Source: Draconibacterium mangrovi_A (GTDB lineage Bacteria > Bacteroidota > Bacteroidia > Bacteroidales > Prolixibacteraceae). From it: 64,000 bases of DNA. The position numbers were made by a program, and so were the translations under genes. The stretch is taken from the NCBI RefSeq assembly GCF_037646455.1, contig NZ_JBBIXN010000002.1, positions 930,001 to 994,000 of the forward strand. Direction: 5' to 3'. Under the pieces are notes generated by a model. The model searched no databases, was not told the DNA's origin, and saw only the letters and a program-made list of their open reading frames with translations. Of the stretch, positions 34,295 through 43,780 are shown in pieces. Numbering within the stretch: position 1 is the stretch's first letter; every line of letters begins with the position of its first letter.

Positions 34295-34867
34295 CTAGCT
34301 GTTTGAAAAATTTTCGAAAATAATGAGTGAAGCCCATGCATCGGTAGCAGCATAAAGTTGTTGAGCGTCGGTAAGTTCGGGTGCTTCCCAATTCGACAAT
34401 TGCTGTCCTTTTGAAATACGAAAGCCACTGGTTATGGCGGCCAGTTTTTTCAAGCTGAAATTCTGGATACCCATATCTTTGGCTTCATCTTGTAATTCAA
34501 CAAACCCGGCCGGTTTAAATTTGGCAAACTCCTGCAATCCTTTAATGTCGTCGCGAATAGCAACTCCGGGTTTAACCACATTTTTGTTGGCCAATAACTT
34601 CACAATTTCCTTTGGTAACCCAATGTGATTGATGCGAAACAAAAAGGCCCGGTCGCGGGTTGAAAGCTGCAGTAAAGCCACTTTATTCACCACTCCTTTT
34701 TTAAAAGATGGTTTTGTTTCGGTATCGAACCCGATCACCCGATGCTGCGACAATTCTTTAACTGCATTTCGCACTCTCTTCATGGAATCGACAACTACAA
34801 TTTCACCTTCGAACGATCTCAAAGGCATTTCAACCAACTCCTCGTTTGTTATACTTTCTTTAAACAT
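34295..34867 (-). CDS. 3'-5' exonuclease (DEDDy, RNase D/WRN-like)
   Basis: A 190-residue DEDD exonuclease. Exo I is GFDTE (Asp48, Glu50), exo II is in GVAIRDDIKGL, and exo III is YAATDAW, with the Tyr-x3-Asp of the DEDDy class. It lacks HRDC or helicase domains, so it is a stand-alone exonuclease of RNase D/Werner type acting on RNA or DNA 3' ends. Its ATG is directly adjacent to the DUF5063 stop, suggesting coupled translation. Confidence 0.88.
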   Translation of the reverse strand: MFKESITNEELVEMPLRSFEGEIVVVDSMKRVRNAVKELSQHRVIGFDTETKPSFKKGVVNKVALLQLSTRDRAFLFRINHIGLPKEIVKLLANKNVVKPGVAIRDDIKGLQEFAKFKPAGFVELQDEAKDMGIQNFSLKKLAAITSGFRISKGQQLSNWEAPELTDAQQLYAATDAWASLIIFENFSNS

Positions 34868-35485
34868 TTATTCTTCCTCTTCATTCGTTCCCCAAAAGTT
34901 ATCCAGCCATTTGGGATTTCCTTTACCCGGGACAGGTTCCTCAATTGTTTCCTCCGAAAAATCGATATTGCCAACCACCAGCATGTGAACGGCACGCAAA
35001 ACATTTACCAATTGCTGCCCCCAAAACTCACTGAAATGAAAAACACATTCAGCCAGACTATCGTTCATCACTTCTTCATTTCCGATACTGTAGGCCGTCA
35101 CAAAATCCTTTAGATCCTGGTAAATATCCATCAGGTTTTCTGAAACGCTGGCCGTTACTGTTTCGTCGCCAAACTGAATACTCGGGTCAAATACTTCGTA
35201 AAAACTGTCGTATTCACACAGCAATTTCAGCCACTTTTGGTGCAGGGTATTGTAATCAAGCTCAGAAACAAACTTTTCCAGTTCTTCATCCATAACAGAT
35301 TCTACCTTGGGCAAAACGGCTGCTTTCAGGTAAAGCAAAGGAAGAAGTTTCTGAAGCGTATCCAGGTTTTCCTGAGGCGTACGATGCCCCACGTTTTCCA
35401 TGCTTGTACAGAACTCGTTGGCAACGGTAACAAACTCAACCACGTTTTTGGAGTACACTATTTGACTGACACCCTGATCGTTCAT
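34868..35485 (-). CDS. DUF5063 domain-containing protein
   Basis: A 205-residue acidic, helical protein recognised as DUF5063 by its N-terminal region (KNVVEFVTVANEFCTSMEN, followed by LDTLQKLLPLLYLKAA). It ends with an acidic NEEEE tail. The function is unknown. Bacteroidota members commonly sit directly before the DEDDy exonuclease as here, suggesting a shared nucleic-acid role. A -7 box (minus strand TACTTTTG) lies at 35507-35514. Confidence 0.82.
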   Translation of the reverse strand: MNDQGVSQIVYSKNVVEFVTVANEFCTSMENVGHRTPQENLDTLQKLLPLLYLKAAVLPKVESVMDEELEKFVSELDYNTLHQKWLKLLCEYDSFYEVFDPSIQFGDETVTASVSENLMDIYQDLKDFVTAYSIGNEEVMNDSLAECVFHFSEFWGQQLVNVLRAVHMLVVGNIDFSEETIEEPVPGKGNPKWLDNFWGTNEEEE

Positions 35486-35506
35486 TCGTACCTTTTAAAT
35501 ATTCCG

Positions 35507-35514
35507 CAAAAGTA
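35507..35514 (-). promoter_or_regulatory. -7 promoter box for the DUF5063-exonuclease-RlmI run
   Basis: The minus strand reads TACTTTTG (full TAnnTTTG match), 22 bp before the DUF5063 start. Confidence 0.45.
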
Positions 35515-35651
35515 GTAAAGATATTTTAATACCATGCCGGAAGCTAAAACTGAATCACTTCATAGAAAATCATAAGGTCTAAATGGAAGTTCTAATAAAT
35601 GAACATTGAAAAAGCAAAACAAATTTAAATCCCACTTTACTTAATCAAAAC

Positions 35652-35667
35652 ATTCAATCGATTGAAT
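35652..35667. promoter_or_regulatory. perfect 16-bp palindrome upstream of the SulP gene
   Basis: ATTCAATCGATTGAAT is a perfect dyad in the 297-bp divergent spacer, 131 bp before the SulP start and 167 bp from DUF5063. It could be an operator; no regulator is adjacent. Confidence 0.35.
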
Positions 35668-35748
35668 AAAAAATATGCGAATGATTTAACAAACCACGTC
35701 TTTCAAAAAATATATGGAGTCAGTACATCACGAGCAACAGATTGTCCT

Positions 35749-35756
35749 TACCTTTG
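35749..35756 (+). promoter_or_regulatory. -7 promoter box for the SulP transporter
   Basis: TACCTTTG matches TAnnTTTG and lies 26 bp before the ATG. A second match, TACATTTG at 35768-35775, is too close to the start to be likely. Confidence 0.45.
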
Positions 35757-35782
35757 CTGTTCAAATCTACATTTGATCATTC

Positions 35783-37411
35783 ATGGTACATTTATTTCGT
35801 CCCAAATTGTTCAGTGTTCTGAAACAGGATTATTCTAACCAAAAGTTTACCAGCGACCTTTTTGCAGGAATAATAGTTGGTATTGTAGCCCTGCCACTTG
35901 CCATTGCCTTTGCAGTAGCTTCAGGTGTTTCGCCCGAAAAAGGCTTAATTACGGCGATAATTGCAGGTCTCGTTATCTCGTTACTGGGAGGTAGCAGGGT
36001 CCAAATTGGCGGCCCCACCGGCGCATTTATTGTTATTGTTTTTGGTATTTTGCAGACTCATGGCTTTAATGGCTTGTTGATATCAACCATGCTGGCCGGT
36101 ATTATCCTTATTTTGTTTGGACTATTGAAACTGGGATCACTACTCAAATTCATTCCACACCCATTGGTTGTCGGATTTACAAGTGGAATCGCGCTGGTGA
36201 TTTTTTCGACGCAGATAAAAGATGCCCTGGGACTGGAAATTGATCAACTTCCGTCGGAGTTCATCCCCAAATGGAGTACTTATTTTCAAAGTTTAGGTAG
36301 CTTAAATAGTTGGGCAGCGGGCATTACAGTCGTTACTATCCTGATCACCGTATTATTTAAAAAAGTAACAACCAAAATCCCAGGTTCCTTTGTGGCCATT
36401 ATATTGCTTACCGGATTCGTACAGCTTTTTGATATACCAGTTACCACCATTGAAACTGTGTTTGGATCAATTCCGAACAATATTCACCTTGCCTTTCCAA
36501 GCTTTGAACTCAGTCAACTGAGTTCGTATCTGGCACCTGCATTAACCATTGCCTTGCTGGGCGGTATTGAATCGTTACTTTCGGCAGTAGTTGCCGACGG
36601 GATGATCGGTGGAAATCACCGCTCAAACACCGAGTTGATCGCGCAGGGAATTGCCAATGTTGTGACTCCATTATTTGGTGGAATCCCGGCCACCGGAGCC
36701 ATAGCAAGAACGGCCACCAATGTAAAAAACGGCGGTCGCACTCCTGTTGCCGGAATTGTTCACGCACTTACCTTGCTGCTCATTATGCTTTTTGTGGGCA
36801 AATGGGCGAAGCTGATACCAATGTCGTGCCTGGCCGGAATTCTGATTGTGGTAGCCTACAACATGAGTGAATGGAGATCTTTTGTTTCCATTCTGAAAGG
36901 TTCGGGATTCGACATCCTGGTGCTACTGGTTACTTTCTTTCTTACCGTTTTGGTCGATCTTACTTATGCCATTCAAGTGGGTGTTGTGTTATCATCACTA
37001 CTGTTTATGAAACGAATGGCCGATTCGGGCAAAAATGCCACGATGGATGTCGACAGCGATGTATTAGAAAATTATTCGGACTTACCCGAAGGTGTGGGAA
37101 TATACGAGATCAGCGGACCTTTCTTTTTTGCATCGGCCAAACAATATTGTTCTACGCTGAAATCCATCGGTTCCAGATCGAGTGTACTGATCATCAGAAT
37201 GCGTCATGTTCCTTTTATTGATGCAACAGGAATCCACAATCTTAAAACTGTCATCCGAGAATTAAAACATGTTAACACAACGGTCATCCTTTCAGGTGTC
37301 CAACCCGATGTATTGAAAGAGCTCGATAAACATGAGGTAAGCGATTTGCTGGGGAAAGAAGTGATTTTATCGAGTTTTGAGCAGGCCATTGCAAAGGTTC
37401 GGGAACTATAG
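35783..37411 (+). CDS. SulP family inorganic anion transporter with STAS domain
   Basis: A 542-residue SLC26/SulP transporter. About 10-14 membrane segments occupy residues 25-405, with the family motif AGIIVGIVALPLAIAFAVASG in the first helices and GGPTGAFIVIVFGIL soon after. A cytoplasmic STAS domain (about 430-540) contains the FIDATG phosphorylation-loop equivalent. Substrates in the family include sulfate, bicarbonate and other anions; the APS reductase nearby makes sulfate attractive, but no specificity residue can be read with confidence. Confidence 0.9.
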   Translation: MVHLFRPKLFSVLKQDYSNQKFTSDLFAGIIVGIVALPLAIAFAVASGVSPEKGLITAIIAGLVISLLGGSRVQIGGPTGAFIVIVFGILQTHGFNGLLISTMLAGIILILFGLLKLGSLLKFIPHPLVVGFTSGIALVIFSTQIKDALGLEIDQLPSEFIPKWSTYFQSLGSLNSWAAGITVVTILITVLFKKVTTKIPGSFVAIILLTGFVQLFDIPVTTIETVFGSIPNNIHLAFPSFELSQLSSYLAPALTIALLGGIESLLSAVVADGMIGGNHRSNTELIAQGIANVVTPLFGGIPATGAIARTATNVKNGGRTPVAGIVHALTLLLIMLFVGKWAKLIPMSCLAGILIVVAYNMSEWRSFVSILKGSGFDILVLLVTFFLTVLVDLTYAIQVGVVLSSLLFMKRMADSGKNATMDVDSDVLENYSDLPEGVGIYEISGPFFFASAKQYCSTLKSIGSRSSVLIIRMRHVPFIDATGIHNLKTVIRELKHVNTTVILSGVQPDVLKELDKHEVSDLLGKEVILSSFEQAIAKVREL

Positions 37412-37465
37412 AAATATGGATTTTATTGCGATTTGAAGTTATTCTTTACACTTTTAACTCTAAGC

Positions 37466-39370
37466 TCATTTCTCCTTCCACTCCAGGCGGTCATCAACGC
37501 GGAAAACGATTTTACGGTTGTCGACATACCATTTCAATATTTTGCGCATTTTTTCGGGATCTCCTTTCAGTTTAAAAATCAGGTCTTCCATTTTAACCGG
37601 CTCAGCCAGAATTTTCTGAATCCGCTCGCCAATGCTTTTAAATTCGAAGGTTGTGATTTCCATGTGTTCAACATTTTTACACACATCGCAGCTACCACAA
37701 GGTGCTGCATCATCCTCGCCAAAATAAGAAAGTAAAATCTGGCTTCGACAGGTATCCGAACTTCCGGCATAATGAATTACGGCATCAATCCGTTCGGCGA
37801 AATCTTTTTTCCTAACCTCGTAATTTTCTTTCGATATTTTCAGTCGCGATATTGCAATTCGTTCTTTGCTGAAATAAATAAACGGAGTCCGGCTTCGGGG
37901 AACATAATCGATGAGATTCGATTTGCGCAGATGCTTCAGGTAATTGTAAACACCATCCTGATCAATTCCGGCACGTTTGGCCAACAGTTCCTCATCAATC
38001 CTTACATATCCGCTAAATAATCCGGTATAAGAACGTAAAATCAGTTTAATAAAATTATCGAAATTGGCATTGGCCACCTGGAATTTGTACAATTCATCGC
38101 GCGAAACAACAAATGAAATCCTCGACGGATTATCCACTTCTTCAGTAAACTCGAGGTAACCTTCGCGCTGTAAAATCTTGAGGCTGTTATACACCATGGC
38201 CTGCTGAAATTTAAAAGCCTGAGCAAAACTTTGAAGACTGAATTCGTAAGTCATTCCTTTTCCGTAACCGGTGGCTACCTGAAGAAAATTGCACAGCGCA
38301 TCGTAGATTCTTTTAATGTTGGCAATCTCCGGAAAAGCCACTGTCACGTGCTTTTTCAGTTTTACACGGTCGGTATTATTATAAAGCAAAACTGCGGCCG
38401 ATTTCTTACCGTCTCTACCGGCCCGTCCGGCTTCCTGGTAGTATGCTTCCAGCGAATCGGGTGGTGTAATGTGAATCACAAAACGAACATCGGGTTTATC
38501 AATCCCCATCCCAAAGGCATTGGTAGCAACAATTACACGTGTCCTGCCATTCACCCAATTATCCTGCCGGGTGTTGCGGACCAAGTTACTTAATCCGGCG
38601 TGATAATAATCGGCAGAAATCCCGTTTTTACGAAGTTCTTCGGCTATCTCGCGCGTGGCTTTTCTGCTTCGTACATAAATAATACCCGAGCCTTTTACTT
38701 TGGCAAGCGTTTTCAACAAATAGCCTGTTTTATCTTCCACATTCCTGACGAGGTAGCTAAGGTTATCGCGCTGGAAAGACATTTTCAGCAGGTTCTTTTT
38801 CTTAAAAGCCAGCTTTTCCTGAATATCGTCGGCCACTTTTGGCGTTGCAGTTGCCGTTAACGCCAATATGGGAATATCAGGCAGAAACTTTCGCACCTCC
38901 ACAATGTTCAGGTAACTTGGTCTGAAATCGTATCCCCATTGCGAAATACAGTGTGCTTCATCAACCGTAAGCAAATTGATATTCATTTGCTTCATGCGTT
39001 CCAAAAAACGTTCGGAATTCAAGCGTTCAGGCGAAACATACAGAAATTTATAATCGCCCCAAACCGCATTATCGAGCGTTAGTTTGATTTCGCGTTTCGA
39101 CATTCCGCTGTGAACGGCTAGCGCTTTGATCCCCTTTTTGTTGAGGTTTTCAAGCTGGTCTTTCATAAGCGCGATCAAAGGAGTAACCACTACACATATT
39201 CCGGGCTTCGAAAGCGAAAACACCTGAAATGTAATGGATTTACCACCACCGGTTGGCATAAGTCCGAGCGTATCTTTTCCGGCCCGCACAGATTCTATGA
39301 TTTCAAGTTGCAGTGGCCTGAAATCAGAGTACCCCCAAAGTTTGATCAGTATTTGCCTGAAAGACTCCAT
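37466..39370 (-). CDS. recQ: RecQ family ATP-dependent DNA helicase
   Basis: A 634-residue superfamily 2 helicase. Walker A is TGGGKS (40-45), the DEAH box is at 137-140 (VDEAHCISQWGYDFR), motif III is LTATAT and motif VI is QEAGRAGRDGK. The zinc-binding part of the RQC region is intact (CRSQILLSYFG, then CGSCDVC). A winged-helix region follows, but no HRDC domain is obvious at the C-terminus, so it resembles the shorter Bacteroidota RecQ paralogues. It is divergent from guaB. Confidence 0.93.
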   Translation of the reverse strand: MESFRQILIKLWGYSDFRPLQLEIIESVRAGKDTLGLMPTGGGKSITFQVFSLSKPGICVVVTPLIALMKDQLENLNKKGIKALAVHSGMSKREIKLTLDNAVWGDYKFLYVSPERLNSERFLERMKQMNINLLTVDEAHCISQWGYDFRPSYLNIVEVRKFLPDIPILALTATATPKVADDIQEKLAFKKKNLLKMSFQRDNLSYLVRNVEDKTGYLLKTLAKVKGSGIIYVRSRKATREIAEELRKNGISADYYHAGLSNLVRNTRQDNWVNGRTRVIVATNAFGMGIDKPDVRFVIHITPPDSLEAYYQEAGRAGRDGKKSAAVLLYNNTDRVKLKKHVTVAFPEIANIKRIYDALCNFLQVATGYGKGMTYEFSLQSFAQAFKFQQAMVYNSLKILQREGYLEFTEEVDNPSRISFVVSRDELYKFQVANANFDNFIKLILRSYTGLFSGYVRIDEELLAKRAGIDQDGVYNYLKHLRKSNLIDYVPRSRTPFIYFSKERIAISRLKISKENYEVRKKDFAERIDAVIHYAGSSDTCRSQILLSYFGEDDAAPCGSCDVCKNVEHMEITTFEFKSIGERIQKILAEPVKMEDLIFKLKGDPEKMRKILKWYVDNRKIVFRVDDRLEWKEK

Positions 39371-39468
39371 TTAATACAAATTAAGAAATCATTTTAGCCT
39401 TTAACAATATTTATTGTTCAAAATAGTTTCGGCGGCCATTTTAGCCTTCCCTGTGTGCTATTTTTTTG

Positions 39469-39476
39469 TAGTTTTG
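39469..39476 (+). promoter_or_regulatory. -7 promoter box for guaB
   Basis: TAGTTTTG matches TAnnTTTG and lies 31 bp before the guaB start. Confidence 0.5.
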
Positions 39477-39507
39477 CGACTTAACAAAAATACTTAAAAA
39501 AGTAACC

Positions 39508-40983
39508 ATGTCGTTTCTTGAAGATAAAATTGAATTTGAAGGTTTGACCTTCGACGACGTACTACTACTCCCCTCATATTCAGAGCTTTTACCACGCGAA
39601 GTCGATCTGACTTCAAAGTTCACCAGGAACATTACGATTAACACCCCGATTTTAACGGCGGCTATGGATACGGTTACCGAGTACAATATGGCTATTGCCA
39701 TAGCGCGTGAAGGCGGAATTGGTGTGATCCATAAAAATATGAGCATTGAAGCACAGGCTCACCAGGTAACAACGGTGAAACGTGCTGAAAATGGCATGAT
39801 CTACGATCCGATTACTATTACAGCCGAAAAAAAGGTGAAAGATGCGCTGGAACTCATGGCCAATTTTAAAATTGGCGGAATTCCTGTAGTGGAAGAAAAT
39901 GGCTCCCTGGTTGGCATTGTTACCAACCGCGACCTGCGTTTCGAGCGCAATATGAACCGCCCCATATCAGAAGTAATGACCAGCGAAAACCTGGTGTACA
40001 CCACCGAGTCGACCGACCTGGAAAAGGCAGCCGATATACTTCAGAAATTTAAGATCGAGAAACTTCCGGTGGTGAATAAAGATAACAAGCTGATCGGGCT
40101 GGTTACATATAAGGACATCACAAAAGCAAAAGATAAACCACTGGCCTGCAAAGACGAAAAAGGCCGTTTGCGTGTAGCTGCCGGTGTTGGTATTGCCGGC
40201 GACACCATCGACCGTGTGGATGAACTGATCAAAGCGCAGGTGGATGCACTGGTAATCGACACGGCCCACGGACACACCAAAGGCGTTATCGAAGTATTAA
40301 AAAAGATAAAAGCAAAATATCCTGAAAAAGATGTGGTAGCCGGTAATATCGGTACAGCCGAAGCGGCTTTGGCACTGGCAAAAGCAGGTGCCGACGCTGT
40401 AAAAGTAGGTATCGGACCAGGATCAATTTGTACCACCCGGATCATTGCCGGAGTTGGTATTCCACAATTATCGGCCATTTATAACGTTTCAAAGGCAATA
40501 AAAGATTACGGTATTCCGGTTATTGGCGACGGTGGCATCCGCTATTCAGGTGATATTGTAAAAGGTTTGGCAGCCGGTGCCGATTCGATTATGGCCGGCG
40601 GATTGTTTGCCGGTGTTGAAGAATCGCCGGGTGAAACCATTCTTTACCAGGGACGAAAATTTAAATCGTACCGCGGAATGGGATCCGTCGAAGCCATGCA
40701 ACAAGGATCGAAAGACCGCTATTTTCAGGATATGGAAGAAGACATTAAAAAACTGGTTCCCGAAGGCATTGCAGCCAGAGTTCCGTACAAAGGATCGCTG
40801 TATGAAGTTTTGTACCAGCTAATTGGCGGCTTACGTGCCGGAATGGGCTACTGCGGTGCACAAAATATAAAAAAGCTGCAGACAGCTAAATTTACCCGAA
40901 TTTCGAATGCCGGAGTACAGGAAAGTCATCCTCACGATGTAAGTATAACCCGCGAAGCACCTAACTACAGTAGCCGGCAATAA
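39508..40983 (+). CDS. guaB: IMP dehydrogenase
   Basis: A 491-residue IMP dehydrogenase: IMP + NAD+ + H2O to XMP, first committed step to GMP. The TIM barrel begins FDDVLLLPSYSELLP and is interrupted by a CBS pair (about 95-205). The catalytic Cys308 is in GPGSICTTR and the flap dyad Arg-Tyr is in SKDRYFQ. The C-terminal AQNIKKLQTAKFTRIS region is standard. A second, very different IMP dehydrogenase lies at the right end of the window. The PpiC-type genes follow within 50 bp, so they may be partly co-transcribed. Confidence 0.95.
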   Translation: MSFLEDKIEFEGLTFDDVLLLPSYSELLPREVDLTSKFTRNITINTPILTAAMDTVTEYNMAIAIAREGGIGVIHKNMSIEAQAHQVTTVKRAENGMIYDPITITAEKKVKDALELMANFKIGGIPVVEENGSLVGIVTNRDLRFERNMNRPISEVMTSENLVYTTESTDLEKAADILQKFKIEKLPVVNKDNKLIGLVTYKDITKAKDKPLACKDEKGRLRVAAGVGIAGDTIDRVDELIKAQVDALVIDTAHGHTKGVIEVLKKIKAKYPEKDVVAGNIGTAEAALALAKAGADAVKVGIGPGSICTTRIIAGVGIPQLSAIYNVSKAIKDYGIPVIGDGGIRYSGDIVKGLAAGADSIMAGGLFAGVEESPGETILYQGRKFKSYRGMGSVEAMQQGSKDRYFQDMEEDIKKLVPEGIAARVPYKGSLYEVLYQLIGGLRAGMGYCGAQNIKKLQTAKFTRISNAGVQESHPHDVSITREAPNYSSRQ

Positions 40984-41031
40984 TCGGTTTTCTAATTATT
41001 TGATATGAATTATAAAAAACAAACAATAACA

Positions 41032-42927
41032 ATGAAACGAGCATTCTTTTCATTTGTAGCAATATGCATTTCAACATTCATGCTTTTTGCACAGGAGGAT
41101 GAAATCTTGCTAACTATTGATGGAGAACCTGTAACAAAGGCCGAGTTTGAATACATCTACTCAAAAAACAACAACAATGTTTTTAGCGAGGCTGACAAAA
41201 AATCGCCGGAGGATTATCTCGATCTGTTCATCGATTTTAAATTGAAAGTAATTGAAGCTGAAAACCTTAAAATGGATACCAGCAAGTCGTTTATAAACGA
41301 ACTGGCCGGTTACCGAAATGAAATAGCAGCACCTTACCTCACCGATTCAAGTTTTGACGAGCAGTTGGTAAAAGATACTTACGACCGAATGACCCGCGAG
41401 GTGGACGCCAGTCACATTCTGCTGCGCCTCGATCCAAATGCCACTCCCGAGCAGGAACAGGAAGTGCTGGATAAAATCAACGCCATCCGTCAGAAAATTC
41501 TGCGTGGCAGGGATTTTGGCGATGCTGCCGTTGAATATTCCGAAGATCCGTCGGCAAAAGATAACAAAGGCCACCTTGGCTATTTTACCGCATTTATGAT
41601 GGTTTATCCTTTCGAGAATGCAGCCTTTGAAACACCGGTGGGCGAAGTTTCGGAACCCGTTCGTACACGCTTTGGGTATCACATTATTAAAGTAAACGAT
41701 GTGCGTAAAAATAAAGGAGAGATCCTGGTTGCACACATCATGAAAAATGTAGCACAAAATGCCACTGAAGAAACCAAAGCGGCGCAAAAAGAAAAAATCG
41801 ATGCGATTTATGAGCAACTGCTAAATGGTGCTGATTTTGCTGAACTGGCAAAAAAGGAATCGGACGATCGGCGCACAGCAACCGAAGGTGGAAAAATGCC
41901 GTGGTTTGCTGCCGGACGTATCATCCCCGAATTTTCAACTCCTGCTTTCGCCATTGAAAATATTGGAGATTTCACAAAACCGATTGAAACGCCGTTTGGT
42001 TTTCACATCATTAAAAAGCTGGACGAAAAACCAATTGCTCCTTTCGAGGAAATGAAAACCGAAATTTCAACACGCATCAAAAGAGATCCGGAAAGAAGTA
42101 ACTCAAGTCAGCATGCCTTTATCGCTGAACTGAAGGAAGAATACCAATTCAAGGAAAACGAACTGGGTAATAAAGAGCTGGCAGGAAAAAGCATTCAGGA
42201 TAGTGCTGAAATTTCGAATCAGGTGCTGTTTACTGTCGATGATAAAAATTATAGCGGATCCGATTTTACAAAATGGCTTGAAGCAAGTAATGAGCCAAAT
42301 GCAAGTTACCTTTCGGCATACGATAAATGGGTTGATGCAGAGGTACTCGCCCTTGAAGATTCGAAGTTGGAAGAAAAGCACCCCGAATTTAAATACCTGA
42401 TGCAGGAATACCACGATGGAATTTTACTGTTCAACATTTCACAGGAGAAAATCTGGAACTTTGCCAGTCAGGATACCGCCGGACTGGAAGCTTTTTACGA
42501 AAAGAACAAAGGCAGCCACATGTGGGGCGAACGTTTTAAAGGAAGCATTATTACCTGCACAGATGCCGCTGTTCACGAACAGGCCGACAAACTTTTTGCA
42601 GCCGAAATGAACAACGATGAAGTGATGGAACACATCAATGTGGAGGGAGAATTGATTCAGATTGAAGACGGTGCCTGGGAAGAAGGCGAAAATCCAATTG
42701 TTGATTATTATGTTTGGAACGGTCCTGAACCGGCAGATTTTAACAGTGAACTTACCTTTATCCGTGGCGACAAAATCGAACCGGAGCCAAAAACGCTGGA
42801 TGAAGCCCGCGGCCTTTACATTTCCGATTATCAAAAATACCTCGAAGAAAAGTGGATAAAGGAACTTCGGTCGAAATACAAGATCAAGGTGAATAAAAAA
42901 ATATTGAAAACAATTGAGGGTGTTTAA
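41032..42927 (+). CDS. periplasmic peptidylprolyl isomerase with two PpiC domains
   Basis: A 631-residue exported chaperone/PPIase. I chose ATG 41032, which begins the signal peptide MKRAFFSFVAICIST (cleavage near LFAQED); an ATG at 41005 would add nine residues. After a SurA-like N-terminal helical region (about 20-110) come two parvulin domains, one starting DASHILLRL and ending GYHIIKVND, the other starting ILVAHIMKN and ending GFHIIKKLDE. A long C-terminal region (about 340-630) has no recognised domain. It starts the envelope cluster PPIase-lipoprotein-SurA-MoxR-OstA; the stop overlaps the next start by 14 bp. Confidence 0.9.
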   Translation: MKRAFFSFVAICISTFMLFAQEDEILLTIDGEPVTKAEFEYIYSKNNNNVFSEADKKSPEDYLDLFIDFKLKVIEAENLKMDTSKSFINELAGYRNEIAAPYLTDSSFDEQLVKDTYDRMTREVDASHILLRLDPNATPEQEQEVLDKINAIRQKILRGRDFGDAAVEYSEDPSAKDNKGHLGYFTAFMMVYPFENAAFETPVGEVSEPVRTRFGYHIIKVNDVRKNKGEILVAHIMKNVAQNATEETKAAQKEKIDAIYEQLLNGADFAELAKKESDDRRTATEGGKMPWFAAGRIIPEFSTPAFAIENIGDFTKPIETPFGFHIIKKLDEKPIAPFEEMKTEISTRIKRDPERSNSSQHAFIAELKEEYQFKENELGNKELAGKSIQDSAEISNQVLFTVDDKNYSGSDFTKWLEASNEPNASYLSAYDKWVDAEVLALEDSKLEEKHPEFKYLMQEYHDGILLFNISQEKIWNFASQDTAGLEAFYEKNKGSHMWGERFKGSIITCTDAAVHEQADKLFAAEMNNDEVMEHINVEGELIQIEDGAWEEGENPIVDYYVWNGPEPADFNSELTFIRGDKIEPEPKTLDEARGLYISDYQKYLEEKWIKELRSKYKIKVNKKILKTIEGV

Positions 42928-43780
42928 AACGCTTCGAAAATATGGTTTATTGATTATTGTGGTGGTGGTGTGGGCGGCCTGCTCGAATTCTGCAGAGGAA
43001 AAGCCCCTGGCAAAAGTGGGCACGCACTACCTCTACCCTTCTGATGTTTCGCGCATGCTACCACCCAATTCCTCGAAAGAAGACAGTGCCGTGCTGGCAA
43101 ACGAATACATCAATAAGTGGGTAAAGCAGGAACTGTTGATTCAAAAAGCCAACGAAAACCTGAGTGAGGAGCAAAAGGACGTTAACCGCGAACTGGAGGA
43201 GTACCGCAATTCGCTGATCATTTACCGCTACAAAAACGAGTTGGTAAAACAACGAATGGACACCGCAGTGAGCCGCGAAGAGATTGAAGCATTTTACACA
43301 CAAAACAAACAAACCTTTCTGCTCGATCGATGCATTGTAAAAGCTGTATTCATTAAAATACCGATTGACCTAGCCCATCCTGAACAACTTAAGGAAATGA
43401 TAAAGGACGATTCGGAAGAGGGCCAAAGCGAATTGCAGGACTATTGTATGCAGTATGCAAAAAACTTTGAAATCGCACTCGACAACTGGATCGATTTTAC
43501 GGTGCTAAATCGCAATCTTCCGGTATCAATCAACGATCCGGAAAGTTTTCTCACCCAGAACAAGCTCCGTGAAATGAGCGATTCGGATTACTATTATCTG
43601 GTAAATATTCACGATTATATGCTCGCCAACGACCTGGCTCCCCTTGAATTTGTGGAAAACAACATAAAAAATTTAATTTTGAACCAGCGAAAAATCAAAT
43701 TCCTGAAAGAGCTGGAGAATACGGTTTTTACGGAAGGGGAACGACAAAAGAAATTTAAAATATACGTCGAAAACGAATGA
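42914..43780 (+). CDS. SurA/PpiC-like lipoprotein with degenerate isomerase domain
   Basis: A 288-residue predicted lipoprotein: the membrane segment LLIIVVVVWAACSNS ends in Cys23. The first half resembles a SurA N-terminal chaperone region (YINKWVKQELLIQKANENLS, then EEYRNSLIIYRYKNELVKQ). The second half occupies the place of a parvulin domain, but the GFHII-type ending and H-x-x-x catalytic pattern are not recognisable, so it is probably a chaperone without isomerase activity. It overlaps both neighbours (14 bp upstream, 4 bp ATGA downstream), indicating tight coupling. Confidence 0.75.
   Translation: MRVFKTLRKYGLLIIVVVVWAACSNSAEEKPLAKVGTHYLYPSDVSRMLPPNSSKEDSAVLANEYINKWVKQELLIQKANENLSEEQKDVNRELEEYRNSLIIYRYKNELVKQRMDTAVSREEIEAFYTQNKQTFLLDRCIVKAVFIKIPIDLAHPEQLKEMIKDDSEEGQSELQDYCMQYAKNFEIALDNWIDFTVLNRNLPVSINDPESFLTQNKLREMSDSDYYYLVNIHDYMLANDLAPLEFVENNIKNLILNQRKIKFLKELENTVFTEGERQKKFKIYVENE

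Noticed and set aside
42439..43023. 194-codon minus-strand frame across the PPIase and SurA-like lipoprotein genes
   Set aside because: Phe/Leu-rich shadow of two convincing, overlapping plus-strand genes.
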